Source: CAZDVQ01 sp964508975 (GTDB lineage Bacteria; Bacteroidota; Bacteroidia; Chitinophagales; Saprospiraceae). Taken from it: a DNA stretch of 25,137 nucleotides. The first letter of the stretch is position 1. Each line of letters opens with the position of its first letter. The notes under the pieces are model-generated. The model was not told the origin of the DNA, ran no database searches, and saw only the letters and a list, made by a program, of their open reading frames with translations. The stretch lies in assembly GCA_964508975.1 (NCBI GenBank), contig CAZDVQ010000063.1, forward strand, positions 1 through 25,137. The letters run 5' to 3'. A program made the position numbers and the translations under genes. This document shows positions 1 to 7,744 of this stretch, in pieces.

Positions 1-1475
1 CGTGTAAGCAGTATGGTATATGGCCTCCGAGCGTTGGACCACGTTGGGCAATTGGTTGTTGTTGTTCATCACGATGGTGTTGTCCCCAACCTTTAAGTTT
101 ATGTTGGCACCGACATCACCGCTAGTTATAGCAATTCCCCTTGACACTTGCAAAGCACCATAGCCCATGTTTATGGTGTTACCCTTGATGTTCACCGTAG
201 ACCCAGACCTGGTATTCCTGAGCTCGATGACATTGCTAGGCCATGTGTTTAACAGGTGGCTAGACATGGAAGCGGGGTTAAAGTACTGGAACAGGGACGT
301 GGTGTTGATAATGTTGTTCTCGATATTGTGCACAACGGGCTGGCTGTTGGCCCAGCCCAACCTTACACCCCTGATCACGTTTTCCATGATGGTGTTCCGG
401 CAAGTAACCGATGCCCTCTCGCTCCCTATCCCGGTAAACGCCTCGTTCACCGTGGGCGAGTTGTCGATCAAGCCAACGACATTCAGCCTGGCGGGCTGGA
501 AATTAGTACCAGGCCTGCCCGAGACATATATCGCAGCTCCCCTCGTTTCAAACATACTCAAGGGGAAACTCAAGCCATATGGCTTACCAGTGGCAGGGTC
601 GTTGTGGTTCACGTTGAAGTTGTTGACAATCGTCTCGAACTTGCACTGCCTGACATTTAACGTACCATCGAACATCCTGGCCTGGATACCGGTGTTCAAG
701 TTCCTGAAATGTGTAACCTGTGGCCCAACGCCGATGAAACCCGTGCCGGAACAATTATAGAGGTAAATACCCGCGCAGGACCGATCGCTTAAGCTTTGTT
801 GCTGTTGTGTACCATCCAGTTGGATATTATAGTTGGTAAGGGGTACCGGGTAGGGATTCAGGTTGTTGTTCTTCATGTAGCCCCCGTTGAACTCGCAGCG
901 CTCGAAGAACGGTGCTGCCAAGTTTGACAGGTTGATACCGTTGGCGTAAAAACCAAACAAGCACTTCTCGAAAACCGTGGAGCTCATGGAGGCGATCCCG
1001 GTGCTCCTGAAGTCAATGCCTACAACCGCGTCCTTGATTACGCTCTTGACCTGTGTGTTTCCAAACCTAACGTTGGCGTTTCCGCGGACCGTGATGCCCC
1101 GCCACATGTCCTTGCAAGTGGTATTGTTGGCGTTGGGGTTTGATATCAAGCTGGATTGCCTGACACTAAGCGTGACATTACCCCCAGATACCCTTATCTC
1201 CGATTGAGGTCCCATGAACAAAGTTGAATTGTAAAAATCGTAGTTAACGTCAATTATCAAGATACCATTGATGCACAAGTTCTGGGGAGTCACCTGGCTT
1301 TGAGCCGGCGTAGCCAGCTGGCCGTAAAGCGTCGATATGGGCGTCCCGTTGACAGGGTCAGCGTTTATCGACACGAAATTACCCCAGGTTGGGCAATTAC
1401 AGCCCTGTGCATTTACCCCCCCCAATAACAAACAGGGGGGAACAAGATGATTAGTTTAAAAAAAGCATTTCTCAT
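1..1475 (-). CDS. Secreted right-handed beta-helix repeat protein, partial, with frameshift at the signal peptide
   Basis: The minus strand is open from 1416 to the window edge (about 472 codons) with no stop. It encodes an Asn/Gly/Thr-rich protein with recurring short strands such as FEKCLFGFYANGINL, FERCEFNGG, IENNIINT and IKGNTINMGYG, the look of parallel beta-helix (pectate-lyase-like) surface proteins. The body starts VNAQGCNCPTWGN, a typical signal-peptidase boundary. The only good ATG (1473-1475) encodes MRNAFFKLIILFP, a signal-peptide start, but is in another frame and stops at 1413-1415. One extra base in the C6 tract (1435-1440, read on minus) or the G8 tract (1416-1423) joins the two; the C-tract repair gives MRNAFFKLIILFPPCLLLGG then VNAQG. 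This could be phase variation, a pseudogene or an assembly error. Likely an exported adhesin-like protein; the C-terminus, where a T9SS sorting domain might lie, is outside the window. Confidence 0.72.
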
Positions 1476-1503
1476 AATCCAATAATTTAAATCATTTAAC
1501 AAT

Positions 1504-1541
1504 AAAAAAATAAAGCCTGTTTATTTGGGAGGACAAGCTTT
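1504..1541 (-). terminator. Terminator-like hairpin in the leader of the beta-helix gene
   Basis: Arms 1512-1520 (AAAGCCTGT) and 1533-1541 (ACAAGCTTT) pair at 8 of 9 positions. On the minus strand they are followed by seven T's (A's at 1504-1510). No minus-strand gene lies upstream, so this sits between the predicted promoter (1592-1622) and the beta-helix start: an attenuator, or the end of a short RNA of about 80 nt. Confidence 0.45.
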
Positions 1542-1591
1542 CGGCTAGGTTTTCCCTGAACCCAGCAGGTTATATATTTTGGGATATGATA

Positions 1592-1622
1592 CAAACATAG
1601 TGCATATATTTTTCGAATGCAA
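1592..1622 (-). promoter_or_regulatory. Bacteroidota-type promoter for the beta-helix gene
   Basis: On the minus strand TATGTTTG (1592-1599) matches the -7 consensus TAnnTTTG exactly. A TTG (1620-1622) lies 20 bases upstream, the usual spacing for the -33 element. Transcription would start near 1585, about 110 bases before the beta-helix ATG. Confidence 0.6.
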
Positions 1623-1786
1623 GTTTTTGCCAATTTATTTTATGTTAAATTTTTGTTTAGGGGTTAGGTTATAGGGGAAAGGGGTTAGTTAGAATTGTAT
1701 ATATAGTATGCCTGTATATTGGCTGAAAATTTTCAGCCCCCTACGCATCATTAACCATTAACCCTTTATCACTAATCATTAAAAAA

Positions 1787-1907
1787 CGGCTGCTGCGCAG
1801 CCGTCGCGTTAGCTGGCCGGAGGGCGCGGCGCCAGCCGCGGTGCGTAGCACGGAGCGAATAGCGAACCCCGGAGGACAGCGGCGACGCGCATGCGGCGCA
1901 ACGCCCC
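1787..1907 (-). repeat. GC-rich intergenic element, copy A
   Basis: Read on the minus strand it begins GGGCGTTGCGCCGC, contains GTTCGCTATTCGCTCCGTGC and ends CCTCCGGCCAGCTAACGCG. It is then capped by a hairpin (CGGCTGC / GCAGCCG, 1787-1803) followed by T's. It is far richer in GC than its surroundings. The same start is found in copies at 20717 and 22974, and the same end in both. No coding potential shared between copies. Confidence 0.8.
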
Positions 1908-1971
1908 AATAAAAATCAAAGAAATGCAGGGGCAAACTGAACGCATTATGACACGATAGCCATAAACGCTG

Positions 1972-1979
1972 TATCTTTG
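1972..1979 (+). promoter_or_regulatory. -7 promoter element of rlmN
   Basis: TATCTTTG matches TAnnTTTG exactly. It ends only 4 bases before the rlmN ATG at 1984, so the transcript would begin at or next to the start codon (leaderless). No clear TTG is seen at the -33 position. Confidence 0.55.
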
Positions 1980-1983
1980 TGCC

Positions 1984-3033
1984 ATGGAGCTGATCAAAAC
2001 GAAAACGGATATACGCTTGATTGACTTGCCCACCTTGCAGGAATACTTGCAAAGTGTTGGTGAAAAACCTTTCCGTGCCAAGCAAATCATGGAATGGCTT
2101 TGGAAAAAAGGCGCCCACCAGTTTGAGGAAATGACCAACTTGTCGAAGCCCTTGCGCGACAGGCTTGCTGAAGATTTTGAGATTCGGCATATCACCGAGG
2201 ATACCGTGCAGCGCAGCGCCGACGGCACCATCAAGTCGAGATTTAGGCTACACGATGGCTACATGATCGAGTCGGTACTGATACCAGTACCATCGGAAGA
2301 TCGCTACACCGTTTGCGTTTCCTCGCAGGTAGGTTGTAGTTTAACTTGCACTTTTTGCGCTACGGGCCGTATGAAGCGCGAGCGCAACTTAGATGCTGGC
2401 GAGATTTACGACCAAGTACTGTTGGTAAACCGCCAGAGTTTGGAAACATTTGGTCACCCGCTGACCAATATCGTGTACATGGGTATGGGTGAGCCGCTGT
2501 TGGCCTACAAGCCCGTGATGGAAAGTGTTGAGCGCATCACTTCGCCCGATGGCCTAAATATGGCCCCTTGGCGGATTACGGTGAGTACCGCGGGGATTGC
2601 CAAGATGGTAAAAAAACTGGCCGACGACAAGGTGAAGTTTAATCTGGCCCTGTCGCTACATGCAGCTGACGATGCCAAGCGCGACACGATTATGCCGATC
2701 AACGAGCAGAACAACCTGGAGATTTTGATGGAGTCGCTGGAGTATTTCAGGGACAATACAGGTAATAAGATAACCTTTGAATATATTGCCTTCCAGCGCT
2801 TTAACGATAGTATTGAAGATGCCAAAAACTTGGCGGTTATTGCCAAACGGATACAGGCACACGTGAACATCATTGAGTATAACCCCATTGATGGTGCTGA
2901 ATTTGAAAAATCGGACGAAAGCAGGCTGACGCAATTTTCAAATTACCTGTTGAAAAACGGCGTAAACGTTACGGTTCGACGCTCGCGCGGCAAAGACATT
3001 GATGCTGCTTGCGGGCAATTAGCCAACAAATAA
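1984..3033 (+). CDS. rlmN: 23S rRNA (adenine(2503)-C(2))-methyltransferase RlmN
   Basis: Radical-SAM enzyme that methylates C2 of A2503 in 23S rRNA (and A37 of some tRNAs in characterised homologues), using a methylated cysteine intermediate. The 349-residue length is normal. The cluster motif CxxxCxxC is at C118, C122 and C125. C111 (in TVCVSSQ) and C343 (in DAACGQL) match the two catalytic cysteines of the family. The GMGEPL SAM-binding motif and a GEKPFRAKQ N-terminal domain are present. The ATG at 1984 fits: the next Met is after the conserved N-terminal helix region. A -7 box ends 4 bases before it, suggesting a leaderless mRNA. Convergent with the CHAT gene downstream. Single-gene unit, cytoplasmic. 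Confidence 0.97.
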   Translation: MELIKTKTDIRLIDLPTLQEYLQSVGEKPFRAKQIMEWLWKKGAHQFEEMTNLSKPLRDRLAEDFEIRHITEDTVQRSADGTIKSRFRLHDGYMIESVLIPVPSEDRYTVCVSSQVGCSLTCTFCATGRMKRERNLDAGEIYDQVLLVNRQSLETFGHPLTNIVYMGMGEPLLAYKPVMESVERITSPDGLNMAPWRITVSTAGIAKMVKKLADDKVKFNLALSLHAADDAKRDTIMPINEQNNLEILMESLEYFRDNTGNKITFEYIAFQRFNDSIEDAKNLAVIAKRIQAHVNIIEYNPIDGAEFEKSDESRLTQFSNYLLKNGVNVTVRRSRGKDIDAACGQLANK

Positions 3034-3039
3034 CTAAGC

Positions 3040-3109
3040 GTATGTTTGGACTTTAGCTTCCGGCGAAAAATAGCTCTTTTTTCCCTCGAAACCCAAAATC
3101 CAAACATAC
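3040..3109. terminator. Long inverted repeat between convergent genes
   Basis: GTATGTTTGGA (3040-3050) and TCCAAACATAC (3099-3109) are perfectly complementary over 11 bp, enclosing about 48 bases with internal T- and A-rich runs. It lies exactly between the stops of rlmN and the CHAT gene, so a bidirectional terminator or mRNA 3'-end structure is the simplest reading. The large loop is atypical. Confidence 0.45.
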
Positions 3110-3110
3110 T

Positions 3111-6100
3111 CTAGGCTGCTTTTTTCGGGCCAAACTTGCGATAAGCAGCAAAGCCTGTACCCGCTACACCAAGGCCAATTAGCCCCCATGCCCAAGCAGG
3201 CAAGCCCGATTTAAATGGTTTAGGGCTACCAATGGACACGAAACCAGCCCAATAGGCTGGGTGGCTGTAGTATTGTTTGGCGTTTTCGAGGTAGTCGAGT
3301 TTAGCTTTTTGGAGCGATTTATCCTTGGCTTCACCCTTCGAGAGGTAATCGTAGAAAGATGAAATCAACTGTGCGCTGTTTTTATCGTCTACTTTCCAGA
3401 GGGTCATCAATATAGATGAGCTACCAGAGAACATGAAGCCACGGGCAAGGCTCATTACACCTTCGCCGCGCATGTAGCGGCCATAGCCCGTCTCACAAGC
3501 TGAAAGCACCACCAAGTCGGCAGATACGTTCAAGTTATAGAGCTCATAGGCAAAAAGGTTATGGTCGCTCGCGGTATCTTTTGGCGTAGGGGTGAATGCG
3601 AGGAAAGATTGCTCGGCATCGCGGTCGTTTACAAAACCATGCATAGCCATGTGCACTATTTTGTAGTGCTTTTTAGGATCGCTGAAGGACTCTTTGAAAT
3701 GCGTTTCTGTAGCGTCTTCACCGAAGTAATAAGCACCGTTAAAATGCTGCGACATAGACTTCACCTCGGCCTGAGCGCCGGGGAGTGGTTGAGCAGTTTC
3801 CTTCAACTCTTGCATATCGCCGGTAGCAAATTTCTGGTCGGACTTAGTATCGTACGAAGGGGCGAAAGCGATAGAGCGAGTGCCACGGCGCATGGGCTGC
3901 TTCATATTGCCCAGCAATAGGGTTGCGGAGTAGCTGTAGTTAACCCTACAACGTTTAATGAGGTAAGGGAGCGTGGCAAAGTCAATTTTGCCGTTATTTT
4001 CAATCCGTTCGGTGAGGAATGCTTCAAAGGGTATAACACCTAGCTGGCCATCGGGTATTAAGGTTAGGCTTTCGTAATCTTGGCTCTTTTGGAAAGCGCT
4101 GGCCAAGAGGTCGAGGTAAAGTTCGTACCCGAGGGTAATCAACCAGTCGTAAGCACTGGCGGGATCATTCATAATCAAGTCGTAATTCGACAAAATAGCC
4201 CTAAAACGTTGAACGTTTTCTTCTAGTGATTCCGTAATCGGGGTTTGGTAGAGGTTTACATCATTTTTACTGATGACGAAGGTATAGAGGTTGTCCTTAC
4301 CCCAATAGTATTGAATGAGAGCGCCTTTGCTTGGCAAGATTTCTTGTTGCACATCTTTTACATCGGCAATATCGGGCGAGAATTTAGCCTTGTAGTATTG
4401 CGGGTAAGAGGTTTCAATATCGCGAATCAATGATTTATAAGCTGCACGGGTATCGAACATCTTGCGGTCGATAATACGTAGCTGAGCGGTATCAAAATCT
4501 TGTTTTGCCTTATAATACTGTTCTTTGTAGTACGCAATTTCAAGGTTCATCTGCCGTTCGAGTTGCAAAAGGCTATCTGGAATGCCACTTACACCTTTAG
4601 CTTCGGCATCTTTGACCGCTTGGAGCAGTTCAAAGGCTTTACTTCTTTCGGCTATGACAAAACCTTGGTTGAGGTACAAGTCTTTTTGCTCTACCTTGCT
4701 TAACTCAAGCGCCACGGCGATAGCCGACTCGTAAACAGAGCCTGAGCGTTCGATCAACTCTTCCCTTGATTTTGCGGTACGTACTTCGGTACGGATGGTA
4801 TCGATTACGTCAAGACAATAATTATAGGTATTCAAGGCCGACTCAAGGTCTTGTAGTTGGTGGGTTTTATTTTGGTAGAGTTTTTCTAGAGCCTTGGCTT
4901 TGTACTCAGCGGCTTCCAAAATTTGGATCAAGTTGTTGGCCGTTTGAATAGGCGGATTACTGTAGATATCTGCCTTATCGTATTTAAAGCCGTTAGAACT
5001 TGACACCAATGACTTTTGGAAATAATCTACCGCCGTCATCCAGTCACCAGTCTGGTAAAAATAGTACCCTAGGTTAAAGTATACTTTAGCGTTACGGGCA
5101 TCGTATGGGTCTTTGAATAATTTTTTGCGGATACCTAAAGCTGCTTCCAGGTATTCAAGGCCTTTGTATTCTTCTCCAGGGTAATTGGCATACACTTTCC
5201 CGAGGTTGTTGTAGCCAATAGAGACGAAGTAAGAAGAATCGCCAAAGTTTTCCTTCCAGATATCAACGGCTTTTTGGAAATACTCTACTTGTTGTTCGTA
5301 ATCATCTTGAGACGAGTAATAGCCTCCAAGGTTGTTGTAAGTTTCGGCAAGGTCAACATGTTTTTCAGGCAGCGTTTTCTCTTGGATTTTAAGGGCTTTC
5401 TGGAGGCGAATAAACTCCGAATCGAGGTTTTTCTTCTGGTGGAAACAACGAGCAATACCGTTGTACACGGCGGCAACGTCGGGGTGTTCTTCCCCGTAAA
5501 TGGAGGTGTAGATATCGAGGGCTTGCTCGTAATACTCGATGGCGTTATCGTAATCGCCAGTGGTTAAGTTCAAGCTTGCGATGCGCATGTAGTTCTCGGC
5601 TACAGCCAGAGAGTTACGAGGCATGGTTTTGAGTCGGATATCGAAAGCCTTGGCCAAGTAGTCCCGTTGTAAGTCAAAGGCCTTGAGGCCTTTGTAGCTA
5701 GACGACAGGCCTTCGTAGCCATCGGCTACCTTAGGGTGTTCAGCGCCATAAAGCTCGAGGTAAAAGTTGAGGGCTCTCTCGTGAAAATCACGGCTTAAGT
5801 CGTAATCCGTTTGGTTGACGTGGTAAGTGCCCATCTCGGCGAGGAAATCGCCCTGGAGGGGGTGTTTTTTTGGGATTTTAATTTCCAGGATGGCATTAGC
5901 ACGGTTGAGGGCATCAATTTGGTTTTCATATTCCCCAAATTGACCGTAGAGGTTTGCCAACAAGAGTAAGGTTCTCACCTTGGTTTCAGGCTCAATATCA
6001 GCACCGTTAGCCGATTCTATTTCCAGTGCTTTTTCGTAGAGTTCAATGGCACGATCAAAATCGTTTTCTTTTTCTTGGTAGTAGCGGCCATAAGTATTGT

Positions 6101-6446
6101 ACAATGGGGCCGCTGCGGGATTATCACCGTTAAATTTACTTTCGGCTATTTGGTAAGCTTTAGAGAGGAACGAATTGGCTTTATCGTAGTCTGACAAGTC
6201 GAGGTAACATTCGGCTAGTTTGGAAGAACTGATGACGAAGGCTTCCCAGTCTTGTTTTTGCCTAAATATATTGGTTGCAGGCAGGTAGTTTTCAATAGCT
6301 TGTTCATATAAACCTTTCTCCCGCGCTTTTTCTGCACGTTCAAGATAGATGCGGGTTCTTTCTGACTCGTCGGGGTCAGCATCTTGTGCCAACACCACGC
6401 CGAGCACAAGCAAGGACAGCAGGAAGATTAAGCGAATATATTTCAT
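3111..6446 (-). CDS. Exported TPR-CHAT protease-like protein with C-terminal membrane anchor
   Basis: 1111 residues. The signal peptide is MKYIRLIFLLSLLVLGVVLAQ. A long array of tetratricopeptide repeats follows (about residues 30-480; repeated patterns such as AIEYYEQALDIYTSIYGEEHPDVAAVYNGI), then a helical linker, then a CHAT domain (about 760-1070). CHAT is a caspase/separase-like peptidase fold. The expected dyad is visible: His936 in HMAMHGF and Cys984 in LSACETGYG, preceded by a hydrophobic strand. A final hydrophobic helix (AWGLIGLGVAGTGFAAY) with a basic tail KFGPKKAA suggests anchoring in the inner membrane with the rest in the periplasm. TPR-CHAT proteins are known in other bacteria as regulated proteases; the substrate here is unknown. 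It has its own -7 box (6452-6459), 5 bases before the ATG, and is separated from the upstream unit by a strong terminator. Confidence 0.9.
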   Translation of the reverse strand: MKYIRLIFLLSLLVLGVVLAQDADPDESERTRIYLERAEKAREKGLYEQAIENYLPATNIFRQKQDWEAFVISSSKLAECYLDLSDYDKANSFLSKAYQIAESKFNGDNPAAAPLYNTYGRYYQEKENDFDRAIELYEKALEIESANGADIEPETKVRTLLLLANLYGQFGEYENQIDALNRANAILEIKIPKKHPLQGDFLAEMGTYHVNQTDYDLSRDFHERALNFYLELYGAEHPKVADGYEGLSSSYKGLKAFDLQRDYLAKAFDIRLKTMPRNSLAVAENYMRIASLNLTTGDYDNAIEYYEQALDIYTSIYGEEHPDVAAVYNGIARCFHQKKNLDSEFIRLQKALKIQEKTLPEKHVDLAETYNNLGGYYSSQDDYEQQVEYFQKAVDIWKENFGDSSYFVSIGYNNLGKVYANYPGEEYKGLEYLEAALGIRKKLFKDPYDARNAKVYFNLGYYFYQTGDWMTAVDYFQKSLVSSSNGFKYDKADIYSNPPIQTANNLIQILEAAEYKAKALEKLYQNKTHQLQDLESALNTYNYCLDVIDTIRTEVRTAKSREELIERSGSVYESAIAVALELSKVEQKDLYLNQGFVIAERSKAFELLQAVKDAEAKGVSGIPDSLLQLERQMNLEIAYYKEQYYKAKQDFDTAQLRIIDRKMFDTRAAYKSLIRDIETSYPQYYKAKFSPDIADVKDVQQEILPSKGALIQYYWGKDNLYTFVISKNDVNLYQTPITESLEENVQRFRAILSNYDLIMNDPASAYDWLITLGYELYLDLLASAFQKSQDYESLTLIPDGQLGVIPFEAFLTERIENNGKIDFATLPYLIKRCRVNYSYSATLLLGNMKQPMRRGTRSIAFAPSYDTKSDQKFATGDMQELKETAQPLPGAQAEVKSMSQHFNGAYYFGEDATETHFKESFSDPKKHYKIVHMAMHGFVNDRDAEQSFLAFTPTPKDTASDHNLFAYELYNLNVSADLVVLSACETGYGRYMRGEGVMSLARGFMFSGSSSILMTLWKVDDKNSAQLISSFYDYLSKGEAKDKSLQKAKLDYLENAKQYYSHPAYWAGFVSIGSPKPFKSGLPAWAWGLIGLGVAGTGFAAYRKFGPKKAA

Positions 6447-6451
6447 GAGTA

Positions 6452-6459
6452 CAAAACTA
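6452..6459 (-). promoter_or_regulatory. -7 promoter element of the TPR-CHAT gene
   Basis: Minus-strand TAGTTTTG fits TAnnTTTG and ends 5 bases before the ATG at 6446, implying a very short or absent leader. The -33 element is not clear, because the upstream region is the T-rich tail of the preceding terminator. Confidence 0.4.
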
Positions 6460-6460
6460 A

Positions 6461-6505
6461 TAAAAAAAACAAATACAAGCCTACAACTATATAGTTGTAG
6501 GCTTG
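6461..6505 (-). terminator. Rho-independent terminator of the 6545-7550 unit
   Basis: A perfect 30-bp palindrome (6476-6505; arms CAAGCCTACAACTAT / ATAGTTGTAGGCTTG) is followed on the minus strand by TATTTG and a run of eight T's (6462-6469). It ends the transcript of the 183-aa protein gene and directly abuts the TPR-CHAT promoter. Confidence 0.8.
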
Positions 6506-6544
6506 CAAAATGATAGTTTTTTGTTCTAGTGTACTCGCTTGGGC

Positions 6545-7096
6545 TTATTTCTTACGGGTCTTCACATACACAGCAGATACGCCGTTGATGTTTGACAATG
6601 CTTTAGCAGCTTCTGAAACGTTTGTGCCAGAGTCGTTAAACTTCAACACTAAACCGTCCATTTGGCCATCAGCAGCATAGTAAGTCAATAAGCTAAGGTT
6701 ATATTTTTTCAACAAGTTGTTGAATTCTGGGCTGTTTACGCTCAAGGTGTTTTTACGCAGTGGCTCTGCCCAAGAAACAGAAGAGTTGAACAGAACATTC
6801 AAGCGGAACTGCTTGCTGTCGCCAGACACTTCAGTAACTACAGCTTTGCTAGCTTTACCTGCTGAATAAGACACAACACTCTTGTAGTTGGCGCCACACT
6901 CTGGTACAAGTGCAGCATCTTCAATTTTCAATTGTTTGTTCGAGTTACCCGCTAGTGGGTCTTGACGCATTTCCATTGGAATTTCCAAGTCGCGACGGCG
7001 ACGAGATTCTTCTGGGATCTGAGCTTCAACGATTGTTGGGGTAATTGCTGCGATGCAGAACAAAACGAACCAAAGTAAATTATTTTTCATAACCAT
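6545..7096 (-). CDS. Small exported protein of unknown function
   Basis: 183 residues with a clear signal peptide (MKNNLLWFVLFCIAAITPTIVEAQ) and a basic/acidic stretch EESRRRRDLEIPMEM just after it. No domain recognised. The C-terminal half reads as a small alpha/beta domain (NLSLLTYYAADGQMDGLVLKF, then a helix and GVSAVYVKTRKK), reminiscent of a ferredoxin-like fold; that is only an impression. There is one Cys (PECGANY). Either ATG 7094-7096 or the one two codons later could be used; the second leaves a more typical signal peptide. It lies 37 bp downstream of the membrane protein gene, probably co-transcribed, and ends at a strong terminator before the TPR-CHAT gene. Likely periplasmic or secreted. 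Confidence 0.8.
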   Translation of the reverse strand: MVMKNNLLWFVLFCIAAITPTIVEAQIPEESRRRRDLEIPMEMRQDPLAGNSNKQLKIEDAALVPECGANYKSVVSYSAGKASKAVVTEVSGDSKQFRLNVLFNSSVSWAEPLRKNTLSVNSPEFNNLLKKYNLSLLTYYAADGQMDGLVLKFNDSGTNVSEAAKALSNINGVSAVYVKTRKK

Positions 7097-7133
7097 GTAT
7101 TTGAGGGGGATGGGGTGTTTGTTTTAGCTAATT

Positions 7134-7550
7134 TTATCGCCCGAGTATCATCGGACTGTGTGGTTTGTGTTTGAGTAAATGCCGTACTATGATTATTTGT
7201 AAGGGTATCGGAATGGCTAAGGCTGCAAGGAAGAGTGGATAGTCTTGCTGAATCTCTAATTTAAATTGCTGTTCTAAAAACCAGCATAACGACCATCCGT
7301 AAAAGGCTAAAATAGCGAAAATTGTAATGTAGCCCAGCCATTTGATAATCCATTTTGACTTTTCCCAAACCGCCATACCGTTTTTTTCATTCCTCAAAAT
7401 CCGGCGTGAAGCCCTGCGAGAAAGAAATTGTTTAACCGCGTACAACTGTGGAATTGGGAAGTAGAGCATCAGCAAGCCTAGAAAGGCATAGTAGCCTACT
7501 ATCCAGAGTAAACCCACCATAATTACTTTAATGCTCAACAAAATGTCCAT
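7134..7550 (-). CDS. Small membrane protein of unknown function
   Basis: About 138 residues from MDILLSIKV. Hydrophobic segments are visible near the N-terminus (VGLLWIVGYYAFLGLLMLYF), in the middle (WLGYITIFAILAFYGWSLCWF) and near the C-terminus (YPLFLAALAIPIPLQIIIV), with a basic loop between the first two (SRRASRRILRNEK). No family recognised. The reading frame is open to an ATG at 7604, but a promoter-like TACATTTG (minus, 7572-7579) lies between that ATG and the one at 7550, so I prefer 7550; 7604 would add 18 residues. Likely co-transcribed with the exported protein gene downstream. Confidence 0.7.
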   Translation of the reverse strand: MDILLSIKVIMVGLLWIVGYYAFLGLLMLYFPIPQLYAVKQFLSRRASRRILRNEKNGMAVWEKSKWIIKWLGYITIFAILAFYGWSLCWFLEQQFKLEIQQDYPLFLAALAIPIPLQIIIVRHLLKHKPHSPMILGR

Positions 7551-7571
7551 AGTAAACAGAACTTCTTTGTG

Positions 7572-7579
7572 CAAATGTA
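7572..7579 (-). promoter_or_regulatory. -7 promoter element of the membrane/exported protein unit
   Basis: Minus-strand TACATTTG matches TAnnTTTG exactly. It is 21 bases before the preferred ATG at 7550 and falls inside the longer reading, which argues for the shorter start. Confidence 0.45.
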
Positions 7580-7744
7580 AAAACTTTTTCAACAAAGCAC
7601 GCATTAAATTACGGGAATATGCCTCAAAGGTTACATTTTGGCCAATTATTTTTTTATTTCCTCTTTTCAGAAATCTAATGAAAATATAAAGCTACGTTCC
7701 CAATTATTTTGCGAAATTTGCATCCTACTTAACTATAAAAATTC

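Larger units (their letters stand above)
1476..1983. other. 508-bp intergenic region between divergent genes
   Basis: No convincing gene. It holds the promoter and leader of the beta-helix gene, a perfect 18-bp palindrome GGCTGAAAATTTTCAGCC (1721-1738) without a T tract, imperfect seven-base repeats (CATTAAC twice at 1748-1761; GGGGTTA-like runs at 1667-1691), a GC-rich element (1787-1907) and the rlmN promoter. Confidence 0.6.

Noticed and set aside
167..1207. Plus-strand reading frames of 76-197 codons (167-760, 256-660, 977-1207)
   Set aside because: They are antisense to the continuous minus-strand beta-helix frame, which has a signal-peptide start and repeat structure; the plus-strand translations have no recognisable features.
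1721..1738. 18-bp palindrome GGCTGAAAATTTTCAGCC as a terminator
   Set aside because: No T tract on either side and no gene ending nearby; kept only as a note in the intergenic entry.
1741..2234. Minus-strand frames over the start of rlmN and the GC element
   Set aside because: Overlap the clear rlmN N-terminal domain and continue into a repeat copy; translation is an artefact of GC-rich repeats.
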